From Mesaphorura yosii (lineage: Eukaryota > Arthropoda > Collembola > Poduromorpha > Tullbergiidae), in NCBI GenBank assembly GCA_009869945.1, contig WIXG01000312.1, forward strand, positions 1 through 64,000: a stretch of 64,000 nucleotides of DNA. The letters are read 5' to 3'. Positions 13,743 through 25,666 of the stretch are shown here, one piece after another. The notes beneath the pieces were generated by a model. It had not been told where the DNA came from, did no database searches, and was given only the letters and a program-made list of their open reading frames with translations. A program made the position numbers and the translations under genes. Positions within the stretch are counted from its first letter, which is position 1; each line of letters opens with the position of its first letter.

Positions 13743-15116
13743 ATCAGCCATCGCTTAGCACCATCCAAGCGTCGTGCGTGCGTCGGCATCGGAGCTCGGC
13801 TGCTGAAGATATTATACGTAAAGGATAAATATACTCAATGTTTCAAGATCAATTTTCAATTTACTGCAAGGCAAGCAATGTGTAACGTATTTTCTAAATG
13901 TGTACAAGATAATTTTTTTCAAATTTGCTATTGCTAAAATGCTAAAGTGATGCCTCGTTTATACGTGAATTTGTATAACGTAAGCTAAAGCTCTGCTATG
14001 CTATTCTGCTAAAGGTTAAAGCTAAAAGATGAAATGATATATTTTGCTGATTTTAATGCAATTCTTAAAAATTCTTAACAGCCAAGTTGTGTATCAAAAC
14101 CTGAAGCTAAAATACTGTCGTGTTGTTCTTGGAAGTTGTGCTATTTTAGCATTTAGAAGGAAAATGTTTTAGAAAATGAACCAAGGTTGATTATTATTAT
14201 TATTTTATTACAAGTGACAAGGTATTCTTAATTCTCATTGCAATTGCGGGATATTTAATTCTTAGTAAGTTTTCAACTATCCAGTAAATTACCAAGCTTG
14301 GCAAGGCAAAGCCCGTGCGTGGAATGTGGCAGCATTGTTGCATTGCATTGTTGTTAGTGTACGTAATTCGATTAAGATTACGATTATGATTACTCCTGCA
14401 GATATTTTACTTTTGCCTTTACCTTTACCGTTAGGATTATTTTAATTTACAGTACAGTTGCATTTCATTTCAATGTACAAATACTCACCGTACCGTAATT
14501 ATTATTATGGATCCAATATAAGTGTTCACATTTTAATAAAATTGTGCTTCTACATTTTATATGCTCCTAAAAGTCAAGTGCTAAATGCAGTGTGGTGTGG
14601 TGTGGTTCGATTTGCGTCTCTGTTTCTGTCCTCTGTCTGTCGCTAATTGGAGCTGGACTCAATTACGCAGAACAAACAGCAACAAGTCGCAACAAAACTC
14701 ACCTGCGCCGTGTGCACCATGCAATTTGAAGGCCGAGCTTATTACAAATATAATTATCATTCTCTCCTGCCATGCCTTGCTTCACCGTGTGATTCGTGGG
14801 GTCCGTGCCACCGGCAACGGCCAAGCAACAGGCAGAAACTCAAGGTCACTCTTGCTGTGGGCAGTAAACCGCACCACGTCGCTACCTTTTGCTCAGTGCT
14901 CGAAGTCTATCTTCTCATATGATTAGCATTACATAACAGAAAGTTCTGAAACCATTGGCCGTCAAAGTCGTGCACCTTTCGGCCAGTCACCAGTCGTAAA
15001 CGGTATCGTGTTGCGTTGGTAGACTGTGTTGGCTCTCAGCTATTTAATTAGTGCCCAGTTAGTAATTAGTACGGAAAGGTGCTGGCAACGACGACGGCGA
15101 CGGGCGTGAACGTGAA
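13743..15116. other. Intergenic region between FAXC paralogs 1 and 2
   Basis: This 1.4-kb stretch holds the 3' UTR of paralog 1, a TTA-rich run near 14190-14210, and the presumed promoter of paralog 2. No coding exon or RNA gene could be supported. Confidence 0.6.
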
Positions 15117-16327
15117 ATGGGGTCAGTATCCGGACAGGGGACAACCTGCAACAGCACCCTGCTTTATGGAGTGCTCGCCGTGCTTGCATTTGGAGCGCTG
15201 ACCAAAATTGTACCAGCCTTTCTGAAGCGTCGAATGCTGTAAGTTTAATTGACCTGCCTGCCACTCCCATTTTGTGCTCGATCTCCTCATTCTTCTGCTC
15301 TGTAGTAATCGATGGAGCAAGACACCGAAGAATACACTCGTTTTTCATGGCATTCCAAGAGGCAGACGGGTGCCGATGGGAAGCCCCTTCGTACTGAAAC
15401 TGGAGACCTACCTGAAAGTAGCCAATATCCCGTACAAGGTAAGGTATAAACGTGCAGAGCGATGGCCGATGATGCCTTTATTAACTCCGAATCTCATGAT
15501 TGTACTGTATTATGGTTTGGCTGCATGGATTACATTTTCAGCTGGATACGAATGACTCTTTCGGACCAACTGGCAAAACGCCTTGGATCACATACAACGG
15601 AGAAAACGTCGGAGACTCGCACCTCGCCATTCAGTTCCTCAACAAGTAAGTTTTTGTGTCAGTCTTCCTGCTTCTACTCGGCGGAGCGAAATTGAATTGC
15701 AAATAACTAAGTTTAATTTTTCGCCTACCCTGCAGAAAATTCGAGAAGAATCTGAACGCTGGGCATTCGGAAGACAAGCTCGCCCTTGCGCATGCTGTCA
15801 GGATCATGTTGGAGGAACACGTTTTCTGGTAATCAGTTATACAATGCAAAAAACGCTAATGTGATACAAAAGCTAAATCTGACTGTGCTTTGACTTGACT
15901 GCTTTGTCCTAAAAGGGGTTTGAGGCTCTGGGCATTTCTTGGCGACGGCAAACGCTCATTCGCGGACCACATCAAAATTCCTTACCACAAAATGAAGTTG
16001 CTGATGTGGGGTTACGGGCGGGAAATTAAGTCACAAACATGGGCGCAGGGGCTCTCCCGGCATTCCCAGCACGAAATTGACCAGATGATGTTTCGGGACC
16101 TGCGGGCCATTTCCAGGATCCTTGGAAATAACAGGTTTATCATCGGTGAGCAAGTCTGCGAAGATGACTGTGCAATCTTTGGAACCTTAGCCCTCCTCGT
16201 TTGGGGACACGCAGTTGAGTCTCCGTACGGGAAACTCGTCAAGAATGAGCTGCCGAATATTATCGGCTATTGCGAGCGAATGAAGACCAAATTCTGGCCC
16301 GACTGGGACTTTTGCCTGAATCCTTGA
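15117..16327 (+). CDS. FAXC-like protein with N-terminal membrane anchor, paralog 2
   Basis: Five exons: 15117-15238, 15306-15438, 15542-15645, 15736-15828, 15916-16327; 287 aa. Residues about 14-35 form a single hydrophobic helix (LLYGVLAVLAFGALTKI) followed by basic KRR, so the protein is probably membrane anchored like nematode CDR proteins. The GST N-like domain follows (about 45-120, with GSPFVLKLETYLKVANIPYK), then the GST C-like domain (to about 285, with QTWAQGLSRHS, EDDCAIFGTLA and the C-terminal FWPDWDFCL). The 104-nt and 93-nt internal exons have exactly the same length and phase as in paralog 1, but the last two introns of paralog 1 are missing here. A polyadenylation signal lies at 16371-16376. 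Confidence 0.88.
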
Positions 16328-16370
16328 TGCTGATGCCTGGTGTATTTTAGTGACGAAAACGAGTAGAAAA

Positions 16371-16376
16371 AATAAA
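16371..16376 (+). promoter_or_regulatory. Polyadenylation signal AATAAA of FAXC paralog 2
   Basis: AATAAA 44 nt after the stop codon. The - strand neighbour ends only about 70 bp further on, so the two 3' UTRs very probably overlap in antisense. Confidence 0.7.
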
Positions 16377-16442
16377 GATCACTGAGCCATATTGCACATT
16401 AGTTATTTGATCTCAGTGGCTATCGCTAATTATAATTATCGC

Positions 16443-19400
16443 CTATCGCTGCGACTGCGCTGGCGCGTCTTCCAGCGCTCCTGCTTTGAGAACGAGCTGG
16501 TCTTCACCTTTCATTTTTTCTGCATGCGTACTTTTGACTTCTGCGATGGTCAGCCGACGTTTGGACATGTAGGCGGGTGGAGGCGGACCCAACGAGCCCC
16601 GAGTCGTAGGGGCAGCCATGGCCATAGACTTTCGGCGCTGCATGCCCACGTCGCCGACTGACGTAGGTTTCCGACGCTGCGCAGACGTCTCATCAATCGC
16701 CACAGATTTCCGGCGTTCCATCTCGCCAATTGTCACACTTTTACGGGGGGCCACGCTCTCGGCGCGCACCGATGACTGGACGGCTGCTGATTGGCGTGGC
16801 ACCTGCGGCGACGGTACTGCCGGGATGGACGTGATTTTTCTTCCGCTGGCGCCGCGACGGTGTGCCGATTTCACTTTTGCTTCGCTCTTGAGCTTGCTCA
16901 GGCGCTCAAACTCCTTGTCTTCTCTCTCCTGCTGTTCGGCGAGCAGCATCAAATTCCCAGGCGTCGGAATCGGGAGCTTCGATCTGATGAGCGCAGCGTC
17001 GTCGATGTCGGCCGCTGCCTCGGCGTTCGTCTTTCTGCTCGCTCTGACTGACATCGCCGCGGTCGACCCCACGCCAAGGCTTAGCAGAGTTGATCTTGAG
17101 AGCAAAAGATTCTTCTTGGTTCGCTTCTCACCGTTGTAACCCTTGTGACGGCTTTCCTTTGCCGGCTCCTGTCTCGACCCGGCTTCAAACAGCTCTTTTG
17201 CGAAGGCTTCGTCATCTCGTTCGTTAATTAGATTCATAAGACTTCGTTCATGGACTTCCTTCTTCATCGCTTCAAGCCGCTCCAGATTTATAGCATGCAT
17301 GACCTTGCGCAAAGGAGCCGGGAAATTTTCAAAGTTCCCAAACCCTTCCTTGACTCGGGCTCCGGCTGCTTTGGCCGAGTCAATCTTCAGCTGCATGGAT
17401 TTCTTCTCCTGGCTGAGCATTTGCTCTTCGGCCTTGGTACCGATGTAGTCGAGAAGATTTGGAGTCTGCGGGTAAAATTCCAGGACGAGAGCTGAGGCCG
17501 AATAAATTTCTTAGTTGTGTGTGTGTGTGTTTAAGACTTACACGAAAAGCTAGAAGTCTCCGTTGGAAGAATTTAATTCTTTGCTTCGCTCTGAGGATTT
17601 CATCCTTCTTCCTCGTCATTTCCTTCTCAAATCTGTCTTTGAGCGCAAGTCGAACGTGGATGGAGTCTTCAATCATTTTGCTGTTTGCGAGCTGTCGGAA
17701 TAATTTGCTCTTGCTTTGTTTCAGGTTCTCCATACAATTTGCTGTAAGAGAGTCGAGTAAAACGACGTTGGAGTCATGATTTGAGTAGAAACGATTGATT
17801 ATCAGACCCAAAAGGCAAGAATTTACCATTAATTAGCTTCAGTTTCTGGATCCTTTCGTGACTTTCTTCAATGTCGTGCACGAGCTGTGTGTTTTCAATC
17901 CAAAGCTTGTCAAAATCGATGACTTGCAGCGACTCACCGAGCTCCTCATTTTGCCTCAGCTGAGTTTCAATGTGTCGTCTGTCCTTCCGCAGCTCCTGCC
18001 ACTCCATCCAGCGCTTGGAGGCTTCGGACATAAGAAAGCTCTTCATCTGCTTCATGAACCTAACCATTTCATTGAACAAGAAGCTTTACTTCGCGTAATC
18101 CAAGAACGAAGGCGATGCAGCTTCACGAGACGTGGCTCACAATTGAAGACTTTCGGCTTTCAGTCGGTGAGACACCGGATGAATGGATTTCTCGTGCAAT
18201 TTGTGCAGACCCGAAATGAGCTGCTTCACCATAACGTACGAAGTCTGATAAGCGTCGATGTACACGAGCACACACGTATTATCCTTGTAAGCTTGACTCA
18301 GGCGCTGCTCGCCCCACTCCGCAATCATGATGTGGATCTGCCCTTCGATGAATTGGTTCTTGAAACGAAGCGGGATCCTTAAAATTCAAATTCAGGGCAC
18401 ATTTCACGTTGTGGCAGTTAATTTCACACGTAACAACGCGAATAATTGAAACTACTCGTGAATACTTACTCGTCGGCCGTCTTGGGGTCAAAATCCGGAA
18501 ATTCTTCTTCGGACTTTGTCTTTTCTACCTCGGCAGGAAGCTCCCAGGCAGAGACGTCTTGTTCCATGAGATTCCTCTGCCTGGCAAGAGCGACTGAATC
18601 GTCCGAAGATATTCTGCCGCCAGACTGCCGAGACACGCGGGACTGACGGGACTTTCTGGATGGTCGCTTCTTTCCAGCTTTGGTGCTCCTCTTCCTGTCG
18701 CTGGAGCCCTGAGGAACCTGCATTCTGTGTTTCAGCCCTAAATAATCTACGAACAGTTGCGAGAACTGCTAACCTTTCCAGAGTCCAAATCATATCGAGA
18801 CTGCTCTTCGCTGGCGGCAGTGGCGGTCTGCTTGCCATGGCCGCCATGATGCACATGATCGTGCCGGTCGTCCCCTGCAGTGGCAGCACGAAGCAAATCT
18901 TTGTACTTGTATTTGACCACGTCAAAGTTCTCCGGAGCCACGTCGCCGACGGACAGCATGAACTTCCGCAGCGCTTCGCGTGACTCATCGGTCATCCCCT
19001 CAAACATGGGATCCTCAAGATTCAGGTCCGTTGTAGGATGGAAAATTTCCTGGTCTTGGTCGCTTTCTTCTCCTTCCTGCTCCTCCTCCGTTTCCTCCTC
19101 AGCCGACGACTCCGTCTCGCAAACTTCAGTCGTCAGTTTCTTGGGCTCACTCGACGTTGTATCGTCGCCTTGTGACTTTTCCCATGGGTACTGATACGCA
19201 AATTTCGGGATGTTGGCCTTGATTTCACGGTCACGGACCTGCATCGCGTCGAGTGCGCGCTCCAGCACGATGTTTTCCGATTTTACTCGTTCGACGTGAC
19301 TTTGCATGTCTTTTACCAGTTTCTTCAAGGGGGCTTCGTCCATTTCTGGTAAATAAAAATGCATCCATGACCGGCCTCATCCAGATATCATTAACCCTCA

Positions 19401-19922
19401 CTGGTGTGGTGACTTACTTAATAATGTGGATCGCTGAATTCCGCCACCGACATCCGGGGCGTATTCACGCGTCAATTTCTTCATGGCCGGAGTATGCGGT
19501 GGAGTATCTTCCTCGCCTTCCCATTGTTCTTCTTCACCTTCATCTTCTTCCTCATCGTCTTCTTCGTCTTCTTCGCTTCCTCCTTCAGCACCAGCGCCAA
19601 GCCTGAGGCCCTCCAAAACATTGGCTTTGGATTGCATCCGAATGTGTCTGCTCAGTCGCCGCACCATTTTAGAAATCGACCTGGCCCGAGACCTTCGTGT
19701 ATCCTCATCGTGTCCTCCTTGATCTGCAATGCTGACTGAAGGGCGTGCGGCAGGGTTCTGCTTTTGCTGCTCCGGCAGCTCGCCCAGCTTAAACCTGATT
19801 TCGGTTATCTTTCGTGGCGGCTTCACGGTAGAATTTTCCACGGCCTGGGCCTGCGAGTCATCCTTTGGGAAATTTACAGGCATTGTGGTAGTGGTGGTCA
19901 AGTATCCAGATTTCTGATTCAT
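16443..19922 (-). CDS. CCDC113/CCDC96-like ciliary coiled-coil protein (large)
   Basis: Seven exons on the - strand: 19922-19418, 19345-18774, 18717-18470, 18377-18141, 18083-17827, 17741-17542, 17465-16443; 1013 aa, frame maintained across all introns (56-92 nt). An acidic run (about residues 118-148) is followed by a leucine-rich coil (KLVKDMQSHVERVKSENIVL), a second acid-rich linker, a Ser/Arg basic stretch, and the conserved coiled core in exons 5-7: VIDFDKLWIENTQLVHDIEE at about 560-580 and RTPNLLDYIGTKAEEQM at about 672-688. These two segments resemble the DUF4201 coil shared by CCDC113 and CCDC96, which sit near radial spoke 3 and the nexin-dynein regulatory complex of motile cilia. 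The C-terminus (about 730-1013) is a low-complexity extension with repeated RRKSVAI/RRKSMAM basic-Ser motifs that could be kinase sites. Family placement is from memory and moderate; the length is about twice that of CCDC96. The exon model is firmer than the name. Confidence 0.62.
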
Positions 19923-20598
19923 TCGGGCTTGTAGAATTGCAGAAATGCGCAAAAATTACATTTTCCCTCCGAATTTTAACAAAGTACGGTCCATGCCAAA
20001 CTTTAGGAAACTCTCATCGGTTTCTGGTCGCGAGGAAGATTATTCAAACGACGTTTCTTTTCTGCGCTTGGTTGATTGTCAAAGGAATTTATTTGGATTC
20101 ACAAATTAATTTTTCAGAATTCATTGAAAATCGGCCTTCCCTTGCCGGCAAAATTATCCGGCCCCATTTCTCCAGCTATCAGTCGACCAGGCCAGGCCAT
20201 GGCTAATGGCCATGCATCACAACTTCACAACGCTACCCCGTGTGAACGTGCTACGTGCGGTATCAGCAATCAGTCGCCGCCAATCGGCACCTGTCAGCCT
20301 GTGAATTCAGCCTTTTGATTTTGTGCTGCTTGCGCTTTGCGTGTTTTATGTGCGTGTTATCGTACCAGAGTAAACTTGGTTGACTTTCAGAGTGAGCTTG
20401 TTTATTGCTATTTAATGAGTTGTGAGCTGCTCTGTCGAACAGTCGAAGTCGAAGGTCAAAGAGTTACGTAACACGCACAAAAGCATCGAACTTTTGCGGC
20501 GAGCGCATAACATCACTGCATTTTCTTGTGTGAACTGCGCACAGTTCAACGGAAAATTTAGTAAAACACTGAACTGAATACGTGAAGCCGTCCGGAAA
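19923..20598. other. Divergent upstream region of the coiled-coil gene (-) and FAXC paralog 3 (+)
   Basis: About 680 bp separate the two start codons, which face away from each other. Both promoters must lie here or in unseen upstream 5' exons. No other gene seen. Confidence 0.5.
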
Positions 20599-21642
20599 AT
20601 GGAAGATGTCAAGAAATTCGTGTCGGACGTCTTCTGGAATTACACTCCAGTCGTGGTGCTGGCTGCAGGAGGCGTCTGGACAGTCACCGCGATCGGGCAG
20701 CGAGTAGCGGCTTATTTGCACAACCACCGAATGCTGTAAGTTTAAGAAATTATTCAACTTACATCCGACAACCGAAGATAATAATAATATGAAATGAACA
20801 CCCGAACTCCGAAGGGACAAATGGAAGGATTCACCGAAGGACGTCGTCATTGTGCACGCCATCGGGCGTGGGAAGACGGTGCCAAATAATTCGCCCTTCG
20901 TCTTGAAGCTGGAGACATACCTGCGCATGGCGAACATTCCGTACCGAATTGACAACACGTATCCGCATGGGCCGAAGGGGAAAACACCGTGGATCACGTT
21001 GAATGGGCAGCATTACACGGATTCTCAGCTGATCATCGAATTTTTGTCAATGTAAGTTAATTAAATGATTTCCTCCTGCAACCTTTACCAATGAACTTTT
21101 CTTACTCCGAGTTTTCTTCTGGTCTACCCAGGAAATACGGAAAGATCATCGGAAATTACAGCCCAGAGCAAAGAGCTCACGGAAGAGCGGTTCGAATCAT
21201 GTTGGAGGAATTCACAAACTTCGGCTTCGCACTCTGGCGATACGTCTACAGCAACGGGAGCAACCTGCCGAAAACTTTCGCCTTGTCACCACGCGCCCTG
21301 AAGACTTTCCACAAAAACGTTCGTCAGCGAGTGCTCGCGACGACGTGGGCGCAGGGCATCGGCCGCCACAGCGAGACTGAAGTCGTGAATATGACAAAGG
21401 AAAATTTGAGGGCGGTTTCATTAATTTTGGGAAGGAGGAAGTTCTTGCTGGGCGATGAGCCGTGCGAGGACGACTGCGCCGTCTTCGGAGTGCTGGCCCA
21501 GGGTCTTTGGGCCAATCCAGGCTGTCCGTACGAGCGGCTCATGAATGAGGAGCTGACGAATTTGAGGGATTACTGCGTTCGAATGAAGGAGACGTTCTGG
21601 CCCGACTGGGAAAAGTATCTGGCGGTGCAACCGCAACAATGA
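20599..21642 (+). CDS. FAXC-like protein with N-terminal membrane anchor, paralog 3
   Basis: Three exons: 20599-20735, 20815-21051, 21132-21642; 294 aa. An N-terminal hydrophobic segment (about residues 15-38, VVVLAAGGVWTVTAIGQRV) precedes the GST N-like domain (NNSPFVLKLETYLRMANIPY, TPWITLNGQ) and the GST C-like domain (TTWAQGIGRHS, CEDDCAVFGVLAQ, FWPDWEKYL). Both remaining introns occupy positions also used in paralog 2; four other family introns are absent, so this is the most intron-poor copy. It is closest in sequence and architecture to paralog 2. An AATAAA lies at 21679-21684. Confidence 0.88.
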
Positions 21643-21678
21643 TTTTGGTTCTGTGATGCAGAGGAAACAAAATGTGGA

Positions 21679-21695
21679 AATAAATAGACTTTATT
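21679..21695. promoter_or_regulatory. Abutting convergent polyadenylation signals
   Basis: AATAAA on the + strand at 21679-21684 (FAXC paralog 3) and AATAAA on the - strand at 21695-21690 (YIPF5) are 5 bp apart. Cleavage some 10-30 nt downstream of each signal means the two transcripts must overlap at their 3' ends. Confidence 0.75.
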
Positions 21696-21755
21696 CATAA
21701 TTCACTCACGCGACACGCATTCAAATCAGTTTGCGATTCGATTATTTGCACAATT

Positions 21756-22671
21756 TTAGAATACGGCTAACAGAGCAAACACGCCATAAACAAGAGCACA
21801 GGGGTAAGCGACCAAAGGCTGCTGATGTTGCATGCCCAGGGCCGTCACAAACAGTTTGGACGCTGACAGGCTACACCAAAGTACTGCCAGCAATGTAAAT
21901 ATTGTACCAATTAAATCTTGCAGGGACAGCAGTAAATTAATGCCGGCCAGTCCAACCATCGGCAGAAGGCAATACCCCAACACTGAAATTGTGACGCCCA
22001 ACGACACTCCACCGATGCTCATCATGTTGAGTAGAAAGTACATCCCAAGGCAACCAATCACGCCAATCCCGTAGATGTACCCAAAATGGACCTTTCCAGA
22101 TAGCAGCAGAATGAACCCAAACAGGATGCAGAAAACGACGGGACCAGCGAGGTCTGTGTCTTGGAGTATTGTGGCGTCGGTCTGACGAAGTGGATTCAAC
22201 ACGGACTTTGTCTTCTCAAAAATGTAGTATGGATTGATGCCGAGTTCTTCCAGGAGGGGTGGCTCGTCCTCAAAGTTGGCGTCGAACGGTGTCCCGCCGC
22301 TGGCGACGTTTGCTTGCGGTTGCACTGTTGGCACGAAATAATTCGGCGCTCCGCCAATGCCACCAATCCCGGCAGGTGCCGCGTACGGCGATTGCACTCC
22401 GGCGTTTGAAGTTCCATTGTCATAGCCGTAGCCTTGCTGCGGAGCTCCATAACTGAAGTCCTCAAAGTTCTGTTGCCCAGAATCGATGGGGTCGTTGAAG
22501 GAGTAGGAAAATTCCCCTCCGCCTCCCATGCTGCTGTCGTTCCATCCGTGCGGCTGCTGGTGAGATGAGCCTGCAAATTGCAAGCAAGCCATTTAGTTCA
22601 GTTAACTCAGCTAATTGATAATATAATTTTTTTTCCACGCGATGATTCAATCGCTTACCTCTGTATGACAT
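21756..22671 (-). CDS. YIPF5: YIPF5/YIPF7-like Yip1-domain membrane protein
   Basis: Two coding exons, 22671-22659 (only 13 nt, encoding MSYRG with the next exon) and 22570-21756; 275 aa (human YIPF5 is 257). The cytosolic N-terminus (about residues 1-110) is rich in Gly, Tyr, Gln, Ser and Pro, typical of the family. It is followed by [15 protein letters not shown], the conserved pre-membrane motif, and a C-terminal block of five hydrophobic helices (about 140-275) starting with [13 protein letters not shown]. The Yip1 family cycles between ER and Golgi with Rab GTPases and COPII/COPI cargo. It is divergent from DNAJB11, another early secretory pathway gene. Confidence 0.9.
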
Positions 22672-23662
22672 TTTGAGGATGTATTTTGATCAAAGATTAT
22701 TCCAAACCGATGATCAGATGTAAATCCACGTAAACAATCCAACACTGTCGACCAAGAACCGCACCTGCAATTAAAAAAACACGTATAGTTGAGATTTCGC
22801 ATTTGTTCTTCATTGGCGTCTTTAGCACAATGCACTTCATTATGATTTCATGTCTAAGAAAAGTACGGCTAAATTTAACACAAAATGGTATTGACTGACG
22901 AAGTATCACAGGAGTAGAAATCACGAGAATTAAATCAAGTTAAATAGGGAAAAGTTAATTGGTAATTACTAATTAAATTACCCGATAATCCAATATTTCT
23001 TCGGTGCAGACGAGGAATTATTCTTGTCAGCTGCCAATGACGAATTCCAGTTCTAAATTCCAACCCAGCCTTTCCAATTTTGAAATGCCGAATGGAGACG
23101 AGAAAATGATTAACTGATTATTTTATTTAATTGACTTGACTTTTGTATGCCGTTAAATTAATTGCACTGCAGAAAGCAGAAGCAATACGATTACACGTCA
23201 TTCAGGCAGGCAATGGTAAAGACTGTGGCTGCGAGTTGAATCGCCCGCGACGGTCGTACGCCAATAAAATAATACCATTTGTTCTTTGAAAAAGTAAATC
23301 CACCTGCAGAGAGTGAACATTGACTGTCGAGTCGAGTCGAGTCCAGCATTGATTTCGTGCGTAATCGCCGGTGGTGGTGGTGATCCAGTTGTCCAGTTTA
23401 CAATTAATTGACCATTTCATAATTAAAGTTAACTACTGTTCACTTTGTAAGTAGCATTAAATATTTTGTAGAGCTGTGCGCAATATGCTCGTGACGGAAT
23501 TCAGCTGATTTGAGTAGGTTGTAGTGAAATTAATTTAAGTCTAAGATAGTCGACACTAGAGGCGGAGACGATACTTCCGGGGCCAGGCTCCAAAATCCGA
23601 GGCCGCATTCCAGTAGCAAGATTCTTAGATAAGGACTGCTTTAATCTTCGGCTCAAGTCACA
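22672..23662. other. Divergent upstream region of YIPF5 (-) and DNAJB11 (+)
   Basis: Roughly 1 kb between start codons facing away from each other. A - strand AG acceptor context is possible around 22760, so a 5' UTR exon of YIPF5 may exist, but I cannot fix it. No coding exon seen. A shared bidirectional promoter is an inference. Confidence 0.45.
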
Positions 23663-25127
23663 ATGAGGAGCAAGAAATGGAATTTCCTAATGCAAGTGAC
23701 TGTCATTCTAGTCCATTGTGTAATTGTGCTTTGTGGGTAAGTTTTCAAGCGGCCGATTATTAAGCAGAAATGAACAATCGAATTAAATCGTTCCTTATCT
23801 ATTCAGGAGAGACTTCTACGCAATTCTCGGGGTGCCCAAAACCGCCACTGTGAACCAGATAAAGAAGGCGTATCGACGACTAGCCAAGGAACTCCATCCA
23901 GATAAGAACAAAGACGATGCGGATGCAGTCACAAAGTTCCAAGACCTAAGTGCAGCTTATGAAGCGCTGTCTGACTCCGAGAAGAGGGAGACGTACGACC
24001 GATGCGGCGAAGAGTGCCTGAAGAAGGACTCCAACTTTGGTTCGATGGATCCGTTCCAGTCTTTCTTTGGTGACTTTGGTTTTGGCTTCGGTGGCGGTGA
24101 GAGGACGAAGGAGGTGTCACGAGGAGCCGATATCGTAATGGATTTGTACGTGACGTTAGAAGAGTTGTATTCAGGGAACTTTGTTGAGGTTTGTGAATTC
24201 AGTGCTTGACAACATTAACGGCTCTGGCTCCATACGTAGTCAGTGTAGTCCTACTTAATCTTCTCATTCTCATTCGATTTCTGCAGATAACACGAAACAA
24301 ACCAGTGGCGAAACCTGCGTCTGGCACCAGAAAGTGTAATTGTAGGCAGGAAATGGTGACGAGACAGCTTGGACCAGGCAGGTTTCAGATGACGCAGCAA
24401 AATGTGTGCGATGAATGTCCTAATATCAAGTAAGTGGTTCCAAAATTATTTTTTCCGTCATTATTTCAAGGAGGTGCTGTTAATTTTTATGCCACGTGTC
24501 AGGTTTGTCAACGAAGAAAGGACACTTGAGTTTGAGATTGAACCCGGAATGATCGACGGTCAAGAACACCGATTTGTGGCCGAGGGAGAGCCACATATCG
24601 ACGGTAAAGAGAATATCATTTTACTTTGAAAACATGCCGTAACTGTAATGCAATTTTATAATTTCAGGCGAACCGGGCGACCTGCGAATAAAAATTCGCA
24701 CGCAACCTCACCCGCGATTTGAGAGGAGAGGAGATGACTTGTACACCAACATTACAATTTCCTTACAAGACGCTCTGGCGGGTTTCGAGATGTCAATCGA
24801 GCATTTAGACGGTCACAAAGTAGAAGTCACGAGAGAGAAAGTCACGTGGCCCGGAGCCCGAATTCGGAAGAAGGGCGAAGGAATGCCGAATTATGACAAC
24901 AATAATTTGTATGGAATCCTGTACATCACCTTCGATGTCGAATTTCCTAAACAAGATCTCTCGGCTGAGGATAAAGAGGGTAAGCTGATTAGGCGTGGCT
25001 TGCTTGCTGCTTCGTTTTTCTATTCCGTAATTCGAGTTTCGTTTCGGTTTTACTCGCAGGTTTGAAGAAAATATTACAACAGAAATCAATAGGAAAAGTG
25101 TATAATGGACTGAGAAGTAGCGGATAA
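23663..25127 (+). CDS. DNAJB11: DNAJB11/ERdj3-like ER co-chaperone
   Basis: Six exons: 23663-23736, 23807-24188, 24287-24429, 24503-24603, 24668-24979, 25060-25127; 359 aa (human 358). Signal peptide at residues 1-24 (hydrophobic core [13 protein letters not shown]). J domain about 25-90 starting [10 protein letters not shown], with the HPD tripeptide in [11 protein letters not shown] needed to stimulate Hsp70 ATPase. A Gly/Phe-rich linker ([11 protein letters not shown]) follows, then the substrate-binding domains with the ERdj3-type cysteine pairs (KCNCRQ and CDECP), and the C-terminal VYNGLRS signature. The product is a lumenal ER partner of BiP in folding and quality control. No KDEL is present, as expected for ERdj3. 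A polyadenylation signal lies at 25430-25435. Confidence 0.95.
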
Positions 25128-25398
25128 CAGCCGGAAATGCACTTAAGGCGTATTAAATCAATTAGCAACTATCAAATATCAAATGCCGAATTCTTTATTC
25201 TTTTGTGCAGAGTGATGTTTTAGTTCAGGTCTGTTTCAATCATGTGCTCATTGTACGTGTATTCAGTTTTTGCACGCCTGTAAATATGTTTACTGTGAAA
25301 ATTGTGATGATAAGATGAAGGTATTTGTATGAGCCATTTCGTATGACGAATTAGGAAATTAGCATGTAAATTCCATAAACTTTAATTTGAGCCATTTA

Positions 25399-25435
25399 GC
25401 GGGCGGGCGGGCGTGTCCCGCCAAGAATCAATAAA
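25399..25435 (+). promoter_or_regulatory. G-rich inverted repeat followed by AATAAA (DNAJB11 3' end)
   Basis: A run of GCGGGCGGGCGGGC is followed after a short loop by CCCGCC, so the transcript can form a GC hairpin (stem GGCGGG/CCCGCC). AATAAA follows at 25430-25435, about 300 nt after the DNAJB11 stop codon. The GC island stands out in AT-rich surroundings. A role in 3'-end formation is only a guess. Confidence 0.5.
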
Positions 25436-25666
25436 GATGCACGACTCAAATCTGAAGGACGTTAAATAAATTGTTGCTAGCGAAATTCTTAACTCCTGTT
25501 ATTCGTATCACGAATATTTGGCAGCAAAATTGGACGGACTCGTTCGAATATCGTATTTTCATCAGAAAACGAGGTTTAGATGTTAAATTCGTTCTTTGCA
25601 TTGTGAACACGACTCAAACCAAAGAATCTTGCGTAAAAAGCTGTTCATGAATTCAGCAAATCTTGC

